Source: Pseudarthrobacter defluvii (GTDB taxonomy: Bacteria > Actinomycetota > Actinomycetes > Actinomycetales > Micrococcaceae). Taken from it: a DNA stretch of 64,000 bases. Positions within the stretch are counted from its first letter, which is position 1. The number at the start of each line of letters is the position of its first letter. Positions 31,134-39,499 of the stretch are shown here, in pieces. The notes beneath the pieces were generated by a model, which saw nothing but the letters and a program-made list of their open reading frames with translations, searched no databases and had not been told where the DNA came from. The stretch is taken from the NCBI RefSeq assembly GCF_030323865.1, contig NZ_CP066362.1, positions 1,984,001 through 2,048,000 on the forward strand, given 5' to 3'. The position numbers and the translations under genes are program-made.

Positions 31134-31757
31134 CTAGTCCTCGGCTTCGCCCAGGCCACGGGCCGCGAGCGCTTCACCCGTTTGGCGTGCGTATGCCACC
31201 GAGGTGATGAGGACGGGCAGGACCAGGGCCCGCGGATTGCGCTCCAGGCCGCGGGCCTTGGCGGAGTCACGGACGTCGGCGAAGGTGCCGGCGATGAACG
31301 GGATGCTGCGGAGCATGATGCCGATGGTCAGGGCAAAGCGCTCCGGATCCGCGCCGAACCTGGTAAAGGGACGGGCAGCCCGGACCACGCCGTCGAGGAG
31401 CCGCTGAATCGGCGTGGTGGCGGTGAGCAGGGACGCGGCCACCACGCAGAGCAGGATGTTCAACACGATCCGCCCCGCCGTGGGGCCGCCGAGTTGCCAC
31501 CACTGGAAGAGACCAATCACCAACAGCACGGGGGCAAGCGGCCGGATGGCGCGCCAGAGCCTTTTCACTCCGGCTCCGGAAGCCAAAAAGAGAACGCACA
31601 GCGCAGCCAGTACCGCTGCGGAGATGCGCCAGTCCACAATGATGAAGGAAACCAGGCCGCAGGCTACGACCAGGAGGAACTTCAGTGCCAGCGGTGCCCG
31701 GTGCAGAAGCGAATCGCCGGGCACATAGTTGGCAAGGAGGAAGCCGTGGCCCCTCAC
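31134..31757 (-). CDS. ecfT: Energy-coupling factor transporter transmembrane protein EcfT (BioN)
   Basis: EcfT is the membrane coupling subunit of an ECF vitamin importer. The GTG at 31757 overlaps the ecfA stop codon (GTGA) and gives 207 residues. There are about five hydrophobic segments. The coupling motifs that contact the ATPase are SAKARGLERN and the C-terminal ALAARGLGE, both of the A-R-G type. A longer ORF from 31793 starts inside ecfA and is rejected. Last gene of bioY-ecfA-ecfT. Confidence 0.9.
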   Translation of the reverse strand: MRGHGFLLANYVPGDSLLHRAPLALKFLLVVACGLVSFIIVDWRISAAVLAALCVLFLASGAGVKRLWRAIRPLAPVLLVIGLFQWWQLGGPTAGRIVLNILLCVVAASLLTATTPIQRLLDGVVRAARPFTRFGADPERFALTIGIMLRSIPFIAGTFADVRDSAKARGLERNPRALVLPVLITSVAYARQTGEALAARGLGEAED

Positions 31758-32482
31758 GGAACATCCCGCGCCGTGTTGAGCCCCTGCATGCACCAGGAAC
31801 GGTAGGCAGTCACTGCTTCTGCAGGGGCGCCGTCGAAGGCTACGCGTCCGTCTGCGATCACCAGGACCCGGTCCATGTCCAGGGCCAGTTCGAGGTCGTG
31901 CGTGGACAGGATGACCTGCTGGTCCAGGCCCGCCAGCGTCCTGCGGAGCAGTTCGCGGTTGCGCAGGTCCAGGAGGGTGGAGGGCTCGTCCAGGACCAGC
32001 ACTTTAGGGTCGACGGCCAGTACGGCGGCGAGCGCCATGAGCTGCCGTTCGCCGCCGGACAGTTCGTAGATGCTCTGGTCCGCCAGGTGCAGCAGGCCCA
32101 GTCTTTGCAGTGCGGCTTCGGCCTGGCTGCGCCGCTCGGCCGCGTTCCGGACAGATCGACGCAGGGACAGTTCCACGTCCTCGCGGCCTGTGGGCATCAC
32201 CAGCTGGGACAGCGGATCGGTGAAGACGAACCCCACGTTGCGCCGGACTTTCCGGACGGCGCGGACTGTGTCGTCGCCGTCGACCGTTACTGTCCCTGTG
32301 GTGGGCTGGATGAGTCCGTTGACCAGGCGCAGCAGGGTGGATTTCCCGGAACCGTTGGCACCGATGATGCCGATGCGTGCTTCCTCCAGCCGGAGGTCGA
32401 CCGGGTGAAGGAGCACTTTGGGGTGCGGGGTGTCCTCCCGTTCGACGGCGACGGACGCCTGGGCGAAGGCCACGGCGGGCAT
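31754..32482 (-). CDS. ecfA: Energy-coupling factor transporter ATPase EcfA (BioM)
   Basis: This 242-residue ATPase powers the biotin ECF importer. Walker A is GANGSGKSTL, the signature is LSGGERQL and Walker B is VLVLDEPSTLLD. Only one ATPase is encoded, so it probably acts as a homodimer, as known for BioMNY. It begins six bases after the bioY stop and overlaps ecfT by four bases. Confidence 0.92.
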   Translation of the reverse strand: MPAVAFAQASVAVEREDTPHPKVLLHPVDLRLEEARIGIIGANGSGKSTLLRLVNGLIQPTTGTVTVDGDDTVRAVRKVRRNVGFVFTDPLSQLVMPTGREDVELSLRRSVRNAAERRSQAEAALQRLGLLHLADQSIYELSGGERQLMALAAVLAVDPKVLVLDEPSTLLDLRNRELLRRTLAGLDQQVILSTHDLELALDMDRVLVIADGRVAFDGAPAEAVTAYRSWCMQGLNTARDVP

Positions 32483-32488
32483 GGCGGC

Positions 32489-33127
32489 CTAGGCGCTCTC
32501 GGCGGGCAGGGCACGGCGCCGGACGCGGCGCACCAGGACGTCCGGGAAGGCCCGGTGAAGGGCGACGGCGATGGCAGCTGCCAGGACGTTCTTGACGATG
32601 TCGCCGGGGTAGAAGACGAGGTCGCTCATGAAGGCCTGCTCCAGGGTGGCCTTGGAGTTCATCGCAATTCCGATGATCCCCAGCGTGTGCACGAAGACGA
32701 TGCTCGTGGCTGTCGCGGCAAGGAAGAACCAGAGGGCGCGGGCCTTGGTGGTGCGCCGGATCACCAGGGTGGCCAGCCATCCCACGACAAATGCGGCGAT
32801 GGGGAAGGCGATGATGTAGCCGGCAGACGGCCCGGCGAGGATGGCCAGGCCGCTGCGGCCCTGGCTGAAAATGGGCAGGCCGGCCAGGCCAAGGAGCGTG
32901 TAAAGCCCGACGGCGGCGAACCCGCGGGCGGGGCCAAGCACCAGTCCGGTGAGCATCACCGCCAGGGTCTGGAAGGTGATGGGGACGCCGAAACCGTTCA
33001 GGGCCAGGCCCGGCACCAAGGCTGCGGCTGCGACCAGGGCGGCGAAGACGGCGATCAGCCCGAGGTCAGTGCCGTTCCAGCGGTGGCGGTCCGTTGTGGG
33101 AGTGGTCTTGGTTGTGGTGCTGCTCAT
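32489..33127 (-). CDS. bioY: Biotin transporter BioY
   Basis: BioY is the substrate-binding S-component of the biotin importer. The product has 212 residues with six hydrophobic segments. Family motifs include VPITFQTLAVMLTGLVLGPARG, GLPIFSQGRSGLAILAGPSAGYI and the C-terminal PGDIVKN. The ATG at 33127 follows AGGA; an upstream TTG at 33151 lies inside a candidate operator and is rejected. No biotin synthesis genes are visible in the window. Confidence 0.93.
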   Translation of the reverse strand: MSSTTTKTTPTTDRHRWNGTDLGLIAVFAALVAAAALVPGLALNGFGVPITFQTLAVMLTGLVLGPARGFAAVGLYTLLGLAGLPIFSQGRSGLAILAGPSAGYIIAFPIAAFVVGWLATLVIRRTTKARALWFFLAATATSIVFVHTLGIIGIAMNSKATLEQAFMSDLVFYPGDIVKNVLAAAIAVALHRAFPDVLVRRVRRRALPAESA

Positions 33128-33144
33128 GGCGGTCCTGTCGGGGT

Positions 33145-33168
33145 TGTACAAGCGGAATCTAATGTACA
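33145..33168 (-). promoter_or_regulatory. Candidate operator upstream of bioY
   Basis: Two copies of the palindromic hexamer TGTACA (33145-33150 and 33163-33168), separated by 12 bases, lie 18-41 bases upstream of the bioY ATG and overlap a possible -10. The spacing does not fit the classical BirA operator. It could be a site for another biotin-responsive regulator, but this is a guess. Confidence 0.35.
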
Positions 33169-33303
33169 GCCGACGCTACCGGGGCAGAACGCACGCCACT
33201 TTGTAGGGGTTCCACTAACCTGGAGGCTTGTTGCTTTTGGGGTGGGCACAATGCCGGCGTTGGACGTGGCGCCCGAAGTCCTTGCCGTCGTCGGGAAGCG
33301 CCC

Positions 33304-35712
33304 TTAGATGCTTGCCGCCTGACGGTCTGCGGAGATCCTCGTGAGGAAGTCCTCGACGACGGCCGCGAACTCGTCAGGCCGTTCGATCTGCGGCATGTGT
33401 CCGGTCTTGGCGAAGACGTGGGACTCGGCGCGGGGCAGCGCCGCGGCGGCCGCTTCAAGGTGGCTGAACGGCAGGATGTGGTCGTGGTCGCCCCACACCA
33501 CCAGCGCCGGAACGTCGGACTTGGCCAGCGAGCCGATCAGAGCGGTGCGCCACTCGGCCCGGACACCGGAAATCGTTCCTAGGTCGCGGGCGACGTCGAC
33601 CAGCGTCCGGCGGTGCGCCTCCCGCTGCGACAGGGCGAGCGCGTGGCCGATGCGGTCGTCCGTGACCAGCGTTTTGTCGTAGAAGAGCGACTGTACCGTC
33701 CGGCGTGATGCTTTCTCGTCGGGCCGCAGGAGCAGGGCCGCGAGCGGGCGGACCGCAAGGAGGCGAAGGACCAGTGCCACTTCCTGGCCGAATCCGGCGC
33801 TGTTGGCCAGCACGAGCGCGGAGACGCGGTCCGGATGGTCGGCGGCCAGCTTCATGGCCACGGCACCGCCGAGCGAGTTGCCCATCACGGGCAGCGGCCC
33901 GGTAACCCCGACGGCGTCCAGGAAGGCCGGCAGGATCCCGGCCAGCTTTGCGAGCGTGGTCGTGCCGGGGAGCCGTTCGGAGTACGCGAAGCCTGGCAGG
34001 TCGACGCTGTAGACCGTGTGGCGGTCCGAGAGCCGATCGTGCTGTTCGTTCCAGTCCTCGAGGCTCTGGCCGATGCCGTGCAGCAGCAGGACCGGATCCC
34101 CGCTGCCGGTCTTCCGGAAGCGCAGCCGTGACCCCGCGACGGTGACATGGCCCGTCCCCGGCAGCGCGAGGGGATCCCGGGCCGGGGTCGCGGGTTGCCG
34201 GGCGGTTTTCCGCACCGGCTGCCCGCGCCGGCCGAGGCGGACGTGGTCGGTCAGTCTGCCGGCCCGGAGCAGGGCGAAGTCGCGGAAGTAGTTCTGGTGC
34301 AGCCGCCATGGCGAGGCGGCGCCCTGCCGGGGCAACTGGTCGGCGCCACGGAAAATGTAGCCGGCCTTCAGGTCGATCAGCTTTGACAGCGTGCCGTTGG
34401 CGACGTCGGCGGGTGCCACGGGTACCACCCACTGGAGGTTCCGGCGGTCGAGCTGCTTGATCAGCCTGCAGATGTAGCCGGCGACCAGGTCCGCCTTCAG
34501 GGTCCAGGACGCGTTGGTGTAGCCGATGGTGAGGGCGAAGTTCGGGACCCCCTCCAGCATCATGCCCTTGTAGGTGAGGGTCTTGCCGACGTCCACGGAC
34601 TCGCCGTCGACGGAGAGCTTCATGCCGCCGATCACCAGCAGGTTCAGTCCCGTGGCCGTGACAATGACGTCGGCGGGCAGCGACGTGCCGGAGGCCAGGT
34701 CAATCCCGTCCGGGGTGATCCGGGAAATCGTGTCGGTCACGATTTCGGCAGTGCCGACACTGATGGCCCGGTACAGGTCTCCGTTGGGGATCGCGCAGAC
34801 CCGCTGGTCCCACGGCTGGTACGACGGGGCCAGATGCGTGTCCACCGGGAAGCCCGCCGGCAGTTTGGCTACTGCCGACTTGCGCAGGATCGCCTTCATC
34901 GTCTCGGGCCGCCGTCGGCTGAGCTGGTAGGTGAACATGGAGAAAAGAATGTTCTTGGAACGTACGACGTCGTACGCCAGTTGCGCGGGCAGCTTGCCCC
35001 GGAGGCGGTCGGCCAGGTGGTCCCGCGCGGGCACGGGGGCGATGTAGGTGGGGGAGCGCTGCAGCATCGTTACCTTGGCCGCCGACTTTGCCATGGACGG
35101 CACCAGCGTCACGGCCGTGGCGCCGCTGCCGATGACCACCACCTGCTTTCCCTCATAGTCGAGGTCGGCCGGCCAGTGCTGCGGGTGGACGATCGTTCCG
35201 GCAAAGGTATCGGCCCCGTCGATGGCCGGGGTGAAGCCCTCGTCATAGCGGTAGTAGCCGGAACAGACGGACAGGAACGAGCAGGTGAAGGTGAGTGGCT
35301 CGGGGGAGGAGGCGGTGTCGCCGGACCGGAACTCGCCCCCGGACGTGTGAACCGCCGTCACGGTCCACAGTGCGGTTTCGCTTGACCATGAGGCGGAAAT
35401 GACCCTGGTGTTCAGCCGGATCCGCGGCGCCAGGCCCTCGTCGGCGACCGTTGCCTCGATGTACTCGCGGATGGACTCGCCGTCCGCGATCGCCTTGGCG
35501 CCGGCCCAGGGCCGGAAGGAGTAGCCGAGCGTGTACATGTCGCTGTCGGACCGGATCCCGGGGTACCGGAACAGGTCCCAGGTACCCCCGACGGCGTTCC
35601 TCGACTCCAGTACGGTGAAGGTTTTTCCGGGTACCTCGCGCTTCAGCCGGCTGGCGAAACCCACACCGCTCAGCCCGGCGCCGACAATCAACACATCTAC
35701 GTGCTCGCTCAT
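33304..35712 (-). CDS. EthA-like Baeyer-Villiger monooxygenase fused to alpha/beta hydrolase
   Basis: This 802-residue bifunctional protein has two parts. Residues about 1-490 are a flavin monooxygenase: FAD loop GAGLSG (11-16), FRYPGIRSDSDMYTLGY, the type I Baeyer-Villiger fingerprint FAGTIVHPQHWP (170-181) and NADPH loop GSGATA (195-200). It closely resembles mycobacterial EthA. After a short basic linker, residues about 515-800 are an alpha/beta hydrolase with HGIGQS, nucleophile S613 in GNSLGG, acid in GDHDH (D742/D744) and H772 in TGHMPQ. The first half would convert a ketone to an ester, which the second half could hydrolyse. It is divergent from an EthR-like gene 69 bases away. Natural substrate unknown. 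Confidence 0.9.
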   Translation of the reverse strand: MSEHVDVLIVGAGLSGVGFASRLKREVPGKTFTVLESRNAVGGTWDLFRYPGIRSDSDMYTLGYSFRPWAGAKAIADGESIREYIEATVADEGLAPRIRLNTRVISASWSSETALWTVTAVHTSGGEFRSGDTASSPEPLTFTCSFLSVCSGYYRYDEGFTPAIDGADTFAGTIVHPQHWPADLDYEGKQVVVIGSGATAVTLVPSMAKSAAKVTMLQRSPTYIAPVPARDHLADRLRGKLPAQLAYDVVRSKNILFSMFTYQLSRRRPETMKAILRKSAVAKLPAGFPVDTHLAPSYQPWDQRVCAIPNGDLYRAISVGTAEIVTDTISRITPDGIDLASGTSLPADVIVTATGLNLLVIGGMKLSVDGESVDVGKTLTYKGMMLEGVPNFALTIGYTNASWTLKADLVAGYICRLIKQLDRRNLQWVVPVAPADVANGTLSKLIDLKAGYIFRGADQLPRQGAASPWRLHQNYFRDFALLRAGRLTDHVRLGRRGQPVRKTARQPATPARDPLALPGTGHVTVAGSRLRFRKTGSGDPVLLLHGIGQSLEDWNEQHDRLSDRHTVYSVDLPGFAYSERLPGTTTLAKLAGILPAFLDAVGVTGPLPVMGNSLGGAVAMKLAADHPDRVSALVLANSAGFGQEVALVLRLLAVRPLAALLLRPDEKASRRTVQSLFYDKTLVTDDRIGHALALSQREAHRRTLVDVARDLGTISGVRAEWRTALIGSLAKSDVPALVVWGDHDHILPFSHLEAAAAALPRAESHVFAKTGHMPQIERPDEFAAVVEDFLTRISADRQAASI

Positions 35713-35721
35713 GCCGCCAAG

Positions 35722-35759
35722 CTATCGACTCAATGTTGAGATAGTCAACACCGTGTTGA
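35722..35759. promoter_or_regulatory. Palindromic operator between monooxygenase and ethR-like gene
   Basis: The 69-base divergent gap contains two adjoining inverted repeats. CTATC (35722-35726) pairs with GATAG (35740-35744) around a TCAA/TTGA pair (35730-35739), and TCAACAC (35745-35751) pairs perfectly with GTGTTGA (35753-35759). Repeated palindromic half-sites in this position match the arrangement of the mycobacterial ethA-ethR operator, which EthR covers as several dimers. It is the likely autoregulatory site. Confidence 0.75.
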
Positions 35760-35781
35760 GAGCCGGGGCTAGGATGGGCGC

Positions 35782-36414
35782 ATGGCTCAAAGAGGAAGAC
35801 GCACCGCGAGGGTTTCGGGCGATGAGCGCCAGGACGCAATCCTGGTCACCGCCGAGGCCCTCCTGGCAAACCGTGCCTTTGACGACGTCTCCATCGAGGA
35901 CCTGGCCCGGGGTGCCGGCATATCGCGCCCCACGTTCTACTTCTACTTCCCCTCGAAAGATGCCGTGCTGCTGGCCCTGCTGGACCGGGTAATCACCGAG
36001 GTCGAGCACCGGGTGGGGCACCTGCCGCGCGATTTCGAGAGCGACCCCGCGGGTGCGTGGACCCGTTCCATCGGAATGTTCGTTGAGGTGTTTGTCTCGC
36101 ACCGCGGTGTGTCGACCGCCGCCATCGGGGCGCGCGCCCGCAACGACGAGGTGCGCGGGCTGTGGTCCAGATCAATGCAGTCCTGGGTGGACTTCTCAAG
36201 CGACGTCATCCGTGCCGAGCAGGCCCGCGGGGCGGCGCCGGCGGGCATCGACGCGCACGACCTCGCGGTGAGCCTGAACCTGATGAACGAACGGGTCATT
36301 ACTGCTGTCCTCAACCGGGAGAGTCCCGCCATCGCGGAGACCGCAGCCCTGGACGTCCTGTCGACCATCTGGATCCGCAGTATTTACGGGTCCGACAATC
36401 CCGGCGGCCGCTAG
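35782..36414 (+). CDS. ethR: TetR-family repressor, EthR-like
   Basis: This 210-residue TetR-family protein resembles M. tuberculosis EthR along its length, with the HTH SIEDLARGAGISRPTFYFYFPSKDAVLLALLDRV (about residues 36-70), GAAPAGIDAHDLAVSLNLMNER and the C-terminal IWIRSIYG. EthR represses the neighbouring BVMO gene ethA and is released by hydrophobic ligands. The divergent placement beside an EthA-type gene and the palindromic gap support the same role here. A downstream dehydrogenase gene, 24 bases away, is probably in the same transcript. Confidence 0.87.
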   Translation: MAQRGRRTARVSGDERQDAILVTAEALLANRAFDDVSIEDLARGAGISRPTFYFYFPSKDAVLLALLDRVITEVEHRVGHLPRDFESDPAGAWTRSIGMFVEVFVSHRGVSTAAIGARARNDEVRGLWSRSMQSWVDFSSDVIRAEQARGAAPAGIDAHDLAVSLNLMNERVITAVLNRESPAIAETAALDVLSTIWIRSIYGSDNPGGR

Positions 36415-36438
36415 GGCCCGCGCCGAAAGGAAATCATA

Positions 36439-37293
36439 ATGTCCTCCATCAAGGTACTCACCGTGCTCGGCACCGGAGTGCTCGGCTCCCAGATCGCCTT
36501 CCAGGCCGCATTCCACGGTTTCGCAGTCACCGCCTACGACGTCGACGAGGACGCGCTTGCCAAGGCGCGGGACCGTTTCACCCGCCTCGCCGGGGTCTAC
36601 CGGGCACAGGTAGCCGGCGCTACCGGGGGCAAGACCGAAGCAGCCCTGGCAAACCTCCGCCTCACCGCAGACCTGGGGGACGCCGTCGTCGACGCGGACC
36701 TCGTGATCGAAGCCGTTCCCGAGCTGCTGGAACTCAAACGAGACGTCTACCGCAAGCTCGCGGAGCTGGCGCCGGCCAAAGCCATCTTCGCGACCAACTC
36801 GTCCACCCTGCTGCCCAGTGACCTGAAAGACTTCACCGGACGCCCGGACCGCTTCCTCGCGCTCCATTACGCCAACAACATCTGGGCGCAGAACATCGCC
36901 GAGGTCATGGGCACCGCGGAGACGGACCCGGCGGTGTTCGCCGCTGTTGTGGACTTTGCCCGGAACAGCGGACTGGAACCGATCGAGATCAGGAAGGAGA
37001 AGGCCGGATACGTCCTGAACTCGCTGCTGGTTCCGCTGCTGAACGCGGCCGCCGGACTGCTGCTGCAGGGCGTCGCCGACCCGCACACCATTGACAAGAC
37101 ATGGCGCATCGCCACGGGGGCCCCGACCGGACCGTTCCAGATCTACGACGTCGTCGGCCTCACCACGGCGTACAACATCGCCTCTTCCTCGCCGGATGCC
37201 GGTTCCCAGGCGTTCGCCCAGTACCTGAAGGAGCACTACATCGACCAGGGCAAGCTGGGGGTCGCCTCGGGGGAGGGCTTCTACAAGTACTGA
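36439..37293 (+). CDS. 3-hydroxyacyl-CoA dehydrogenase (3-hydroxybutyryl-CoA dehydrogenase-like)
   Basis: This 284-residue NAD-dependent dehydrogenase has the Rossmann loop GTGVLGSQIA, the VIEAVPE segment, NSSTLLPS with the conserved serine, and the catalytic-histidine block LHYANNIWAQNIAEV. KAGYVLNSLLVPLLNAA and FQIYDVVGL are C-terminal domain features. AAGGAAA precedes the ATG. Being cotranscribed with the ethR-like gene, it may act on the acid or hydroxyacid released by the monooxygenase-hydrolase fusion; that link is inference. Confidence 0.85.
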   Translation: MSSIKVLTVLGTGVLGSQIAFQAAFHGFAVTAYDVDEDALAKARDRFTRLAGVYRAQVAGATGGKTEAALANLRLTADLGDAVVDADLVIEAVPELLELKRDVYRKLAELAPAKAIFATNSSTLLPSDLKDFTGRPDRFLALHYANNIWAQNIAEVMGTAETDPAVFAAVVDFARNSGLEPIEIRKEKAGYVLNSLLVPLLNAAAGLLLQGVADPHTIDKTWRIATGAPTGPFQIYDVVGLTTAYNIASSSPDAGSQAFAQYLKEHYIDQGKLGVASGEGFYKY

Positions 37294-37878
37294 GTCGAGG
37301 ACCTTTAGTGCTGCTGCAGCTTTTCCCGTTCCAGGTCTTGGACCGACCGCGAGGGCGGGCAGAACTCATTGCCCTCCGGCTGCAGGCAGCGAGTGGTTGT
37401 CCGGCAAAGAATGGGCTTATGCCTTGAGGCTGTTTTCGGTGGAGACCTCGCGGACCTCGGTAAAATAACCGTCAGCCTGAAGACCGAGGGAACAGTGGGC
37501 TTTGCATACATCCCCCAAGGAAGTTTTTCTCGTTGAACAAAGATTAGTCGGCAAGCAAGCCGCGGCCCTGCGAGCGTCCAATTCACGAGCCCACGGCCTG
37601 CTCATATGCCGATCGGGTACGGACTGGACTCCGCGCAACTTCCGTGCGCGCCGTCGTATTCTGTTCGCATGTCCGTGCTCGTGGAAGTCATCGCTGCTGT
37701 AGTTCAGGGCGTTCTCGAAGCCGTAGGTGATGTTTTCCTGCACCGTAACGCAGGCGATCATCAGGACGAAGAATGATCTGAATCAGCTAATGGTTCTTAC
37801 GGAGACGCATTATTTCGGCCGGTTTGTCAGGTACTCGGTCCACTGACCAGGAGTTCGTGAGTTGGTAGCCTGTGGCAC
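37294..37878. other. 585-base intergenic stretch, no supported gene
   Basis: Base composition drops below that of the flanking genes. Open frames exist on both strands (37417-37761 minus and 37502-37702 plus), but neither has a ribosome-binding site, recognisable motif or codon usage like its neighbours. A weak hairpin (gagggc 37351-37356 with gccctc 37371-37376) may end the upstream transcript. The stretch may be a decayed gene or old insertion; nothing further can be supported. Confidence 0.5.
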
Positions 37879-38325
37879 ATGCCGATCAAACTTGAGAACG
37901 TCGGAATCGCGGTTCGTGACCTGGAAGAGGCCATCGCGTTCTTCACTGACCTCGGGCTTACGGTCCTGGGCCGTGACACCGTCAGCGGGGAGTGGGCCGA
38001 CACCGCCGTGGGCCTTGACGGCAACCACGCAAAAATCGCCGTGCTCCAGACCCCGGACGGCAGAGGCCAGCTTGAGCTCTTCGAGTACATCCATCCTGCC
38101 GCCATCGACACACACCCCACACTGCCGAACGAAATCGGCATGCACCGCGTTGCCTTTTCGGTCGACGACATTGACGCCTCGCTGGAGATCGCGGCGAAGC
38201 ATGGATGCCGCCCGCTGCGGGGCGTCGCAACCTACGGAGACATCTACAAGCTGACTTACGTCCGTGGTCCCAGCGGCATCATTGTGATGTTCGCCCAGGA
38301 ACTCAAGAAGTCCACCGGAAACTGA
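37879..38325 (+). CDS. VOC-superfamily (glyoxalase/dioxygenase fold) protein
   Basis: This 148-residue protein has the two-repeat VOC pattern: IKLENVGIAVRDLEEAIAFFTDLGL at the start and GMHRVAFSVDDIDASLEIA in the second half. Histidine and glutamate residues at metal-ligand positions (QLELFEY, RVAFSV region) are partly visible. The substrate cannot be inferred; methylmalonyl-CoA epimerase-like and lactoylglutathione lyase-like members share this form. It appears monocistronic after a long non-coding gap. Confidence 0.75.
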   Translation: MPIKLENVGIAVRDLEEAIAFFTDLGLTVLGRDTVSGEWADTAVGLDGNHAKIAVLQTPDGRGQLELFEYIHPAAIDTHPTLPNEIGMHRVAFSVDDIDASLEIAAKHGCRPLRGVATYGDIYKLTYVRGPSGIIVMFAQELKKSTGN

Positions 38326-38447
38326 GCACCTCGCCCCCGAGCGGGTGAGAGGGCCTACGCCCTGCTGCCATATACTCCGAACATGCCCATCACGCACGCA
38401 CCCACCCACGCACAACCGTCCGGTCCCCAGCCAGGCGGAGGCCACCT

Positions 38448-39452
38448 GTGAGCGGCGGGCTCGTCGCCCTGCTGGACGACGTCGCCGCCCTGGCCCGCAT
38501 CGCGGCAGCCTCGGTAGACGATGTGGCAGCCGGTGCCGCCAAGGCTGGTACCAAGGCCGCCGGCGTCGTAATTGACGACGCCGCCGTCACCCCGCAGTAT
38601 GTGTCCGGGGCGGACCCGTCGCGCGAGCTGCCCATGATCAAGAAGATCTTCTGGGGCTCCATCCGGAACAAACTCCTGATCATTCTTCCGGCGCTCCTGC
38701 TGATCAGCGCCTTCATCCCTTGGATCATCCCGTTCATCCTGATGCTGGGCGGCACCTACCTCTGCTATGAGGGCGCGGAGAAGGTCTGGCACAAGCTGCG
38801 CGGCGGCCACCATGAGGCCGAGGAAGCGCCGGCTGTGGAACGCGGGCATGACGCGGAGGCCACTGTCGTCAAGGGCGCTATCACCACCGACTTCATCCTG
38901 TCCTGCGAAATCATGGTCATCTCCATGAACGAGGTGGCGACTGAATCCATTTGGGTCCGGGCTTTCATTCTGGTCCTGGTGGCGATTGCCATCACAGTGC
39001 TTGTGTACGGCGCCGTCGGGCTGATCGTGAAGATGGACGATATTGGAGTCCATCTTGCCGCCAAGGATTCTGCGCGCGCCAAGCGCTTTGGCCACCTGCT
39101 GGTAAGGGGCATGCCGGCCGTACTGGCTGCGATTACCTTCGTGGGAACGATCGCGATGCTCTGGGTAGGCGGCCACATTATGGTGCAGGGGGCACACGAC
39201 CTTGGCTGGCACGCGCCCTATGACTTGATCCACGCACTCGAGCACCCGGTGGCGGGCGTTGCCGTCGTTGGCGGCTTCCTGGCCTGGCTCGTGGACACCC
39301 TGTGCTCAGCGGTGATCGGGCTCGCGTGGGGCCTGGTGGTCATGGCTGTAATTGGCCCGCTCCTGAAAGTGCTGCCCTTCGGCAAGGCGAAGGATCACGG
39401 GCACGGCGCGGCAGGAGAAACGCCCGACGGCGGTGGTCCGGCAGGCCATTAG
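38448..39452 (+). CDS. DUF808 family membrane protein
   Basis: This 334-residue protein belongs to DUF808 (YedI-like), of unknown function. The N-terminal SGGLVALLDDVAALARIAAASVDDVAAGAAKAGTKAAGVV is diagnostic. At least six hydrophobic segments follow (for example residues 75-105 and 165-195), and the C-terminal tail is rich in His/Gly. The GTG start is at 38448; upstream spacing is poor in Shine-Dalgarno bases, though GGAGG lies at 38439-38443. It converges with the radical SAM gene. Confidence 0.85.
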   Translation: MSGGLVALLDDVAALARIAAASVDDVAAGAAKAGTKAAGVVIDDAAVTPQYVSGADPSRELPMIKKIFWGSIRNKLLIILPALLLISAFIPWIIPFILMLGGTYLCYEGAEKVWHKLRGGHHEAEEAPAVERGHDAEATVVKGAITTDFILSCEIMVISMNEVATESIWVRAFILVLVAIAITVLVYGAVGLIVKMDDIGVHLAAKDSARAKRFGHLLVRGMPAVLAAITFVGTIAMLWVGGHIMVQGAHDLGWHAPYDLIHALEHPVAGVAVVGGFLAWLVDTLCSAVIGLAWGLVVMAVIGPLLKVLPFGKAKDHGHGAAGETPDGGGPAGH

Positions 39453-39499
39453 TCTTCCGTTCCATCGCGGGCGGGCCAGCCGGCCGGGGAGCGCAGTGC

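Noticed and set aside
33145-33168. BirA operator before bioY
   Set aside because: Arms and spacing do not match the classical BirA site, so only a generic candidate operator is listed.
31685-33307. 540-residue plus-strand frame across bioY-ecfA
   Set aside because: It is antisense to bioY, ecfA and part of ecfT, rich in Gly/Asp/Gln as expected for a shadow, and has no motif.
37417-37761. 114-residue minus-strand frame in the 37.3-37.9 kb gap
   Set aside because: No ribosome-binding site, no family match by eye, and atypical composition; treated as non-coding.
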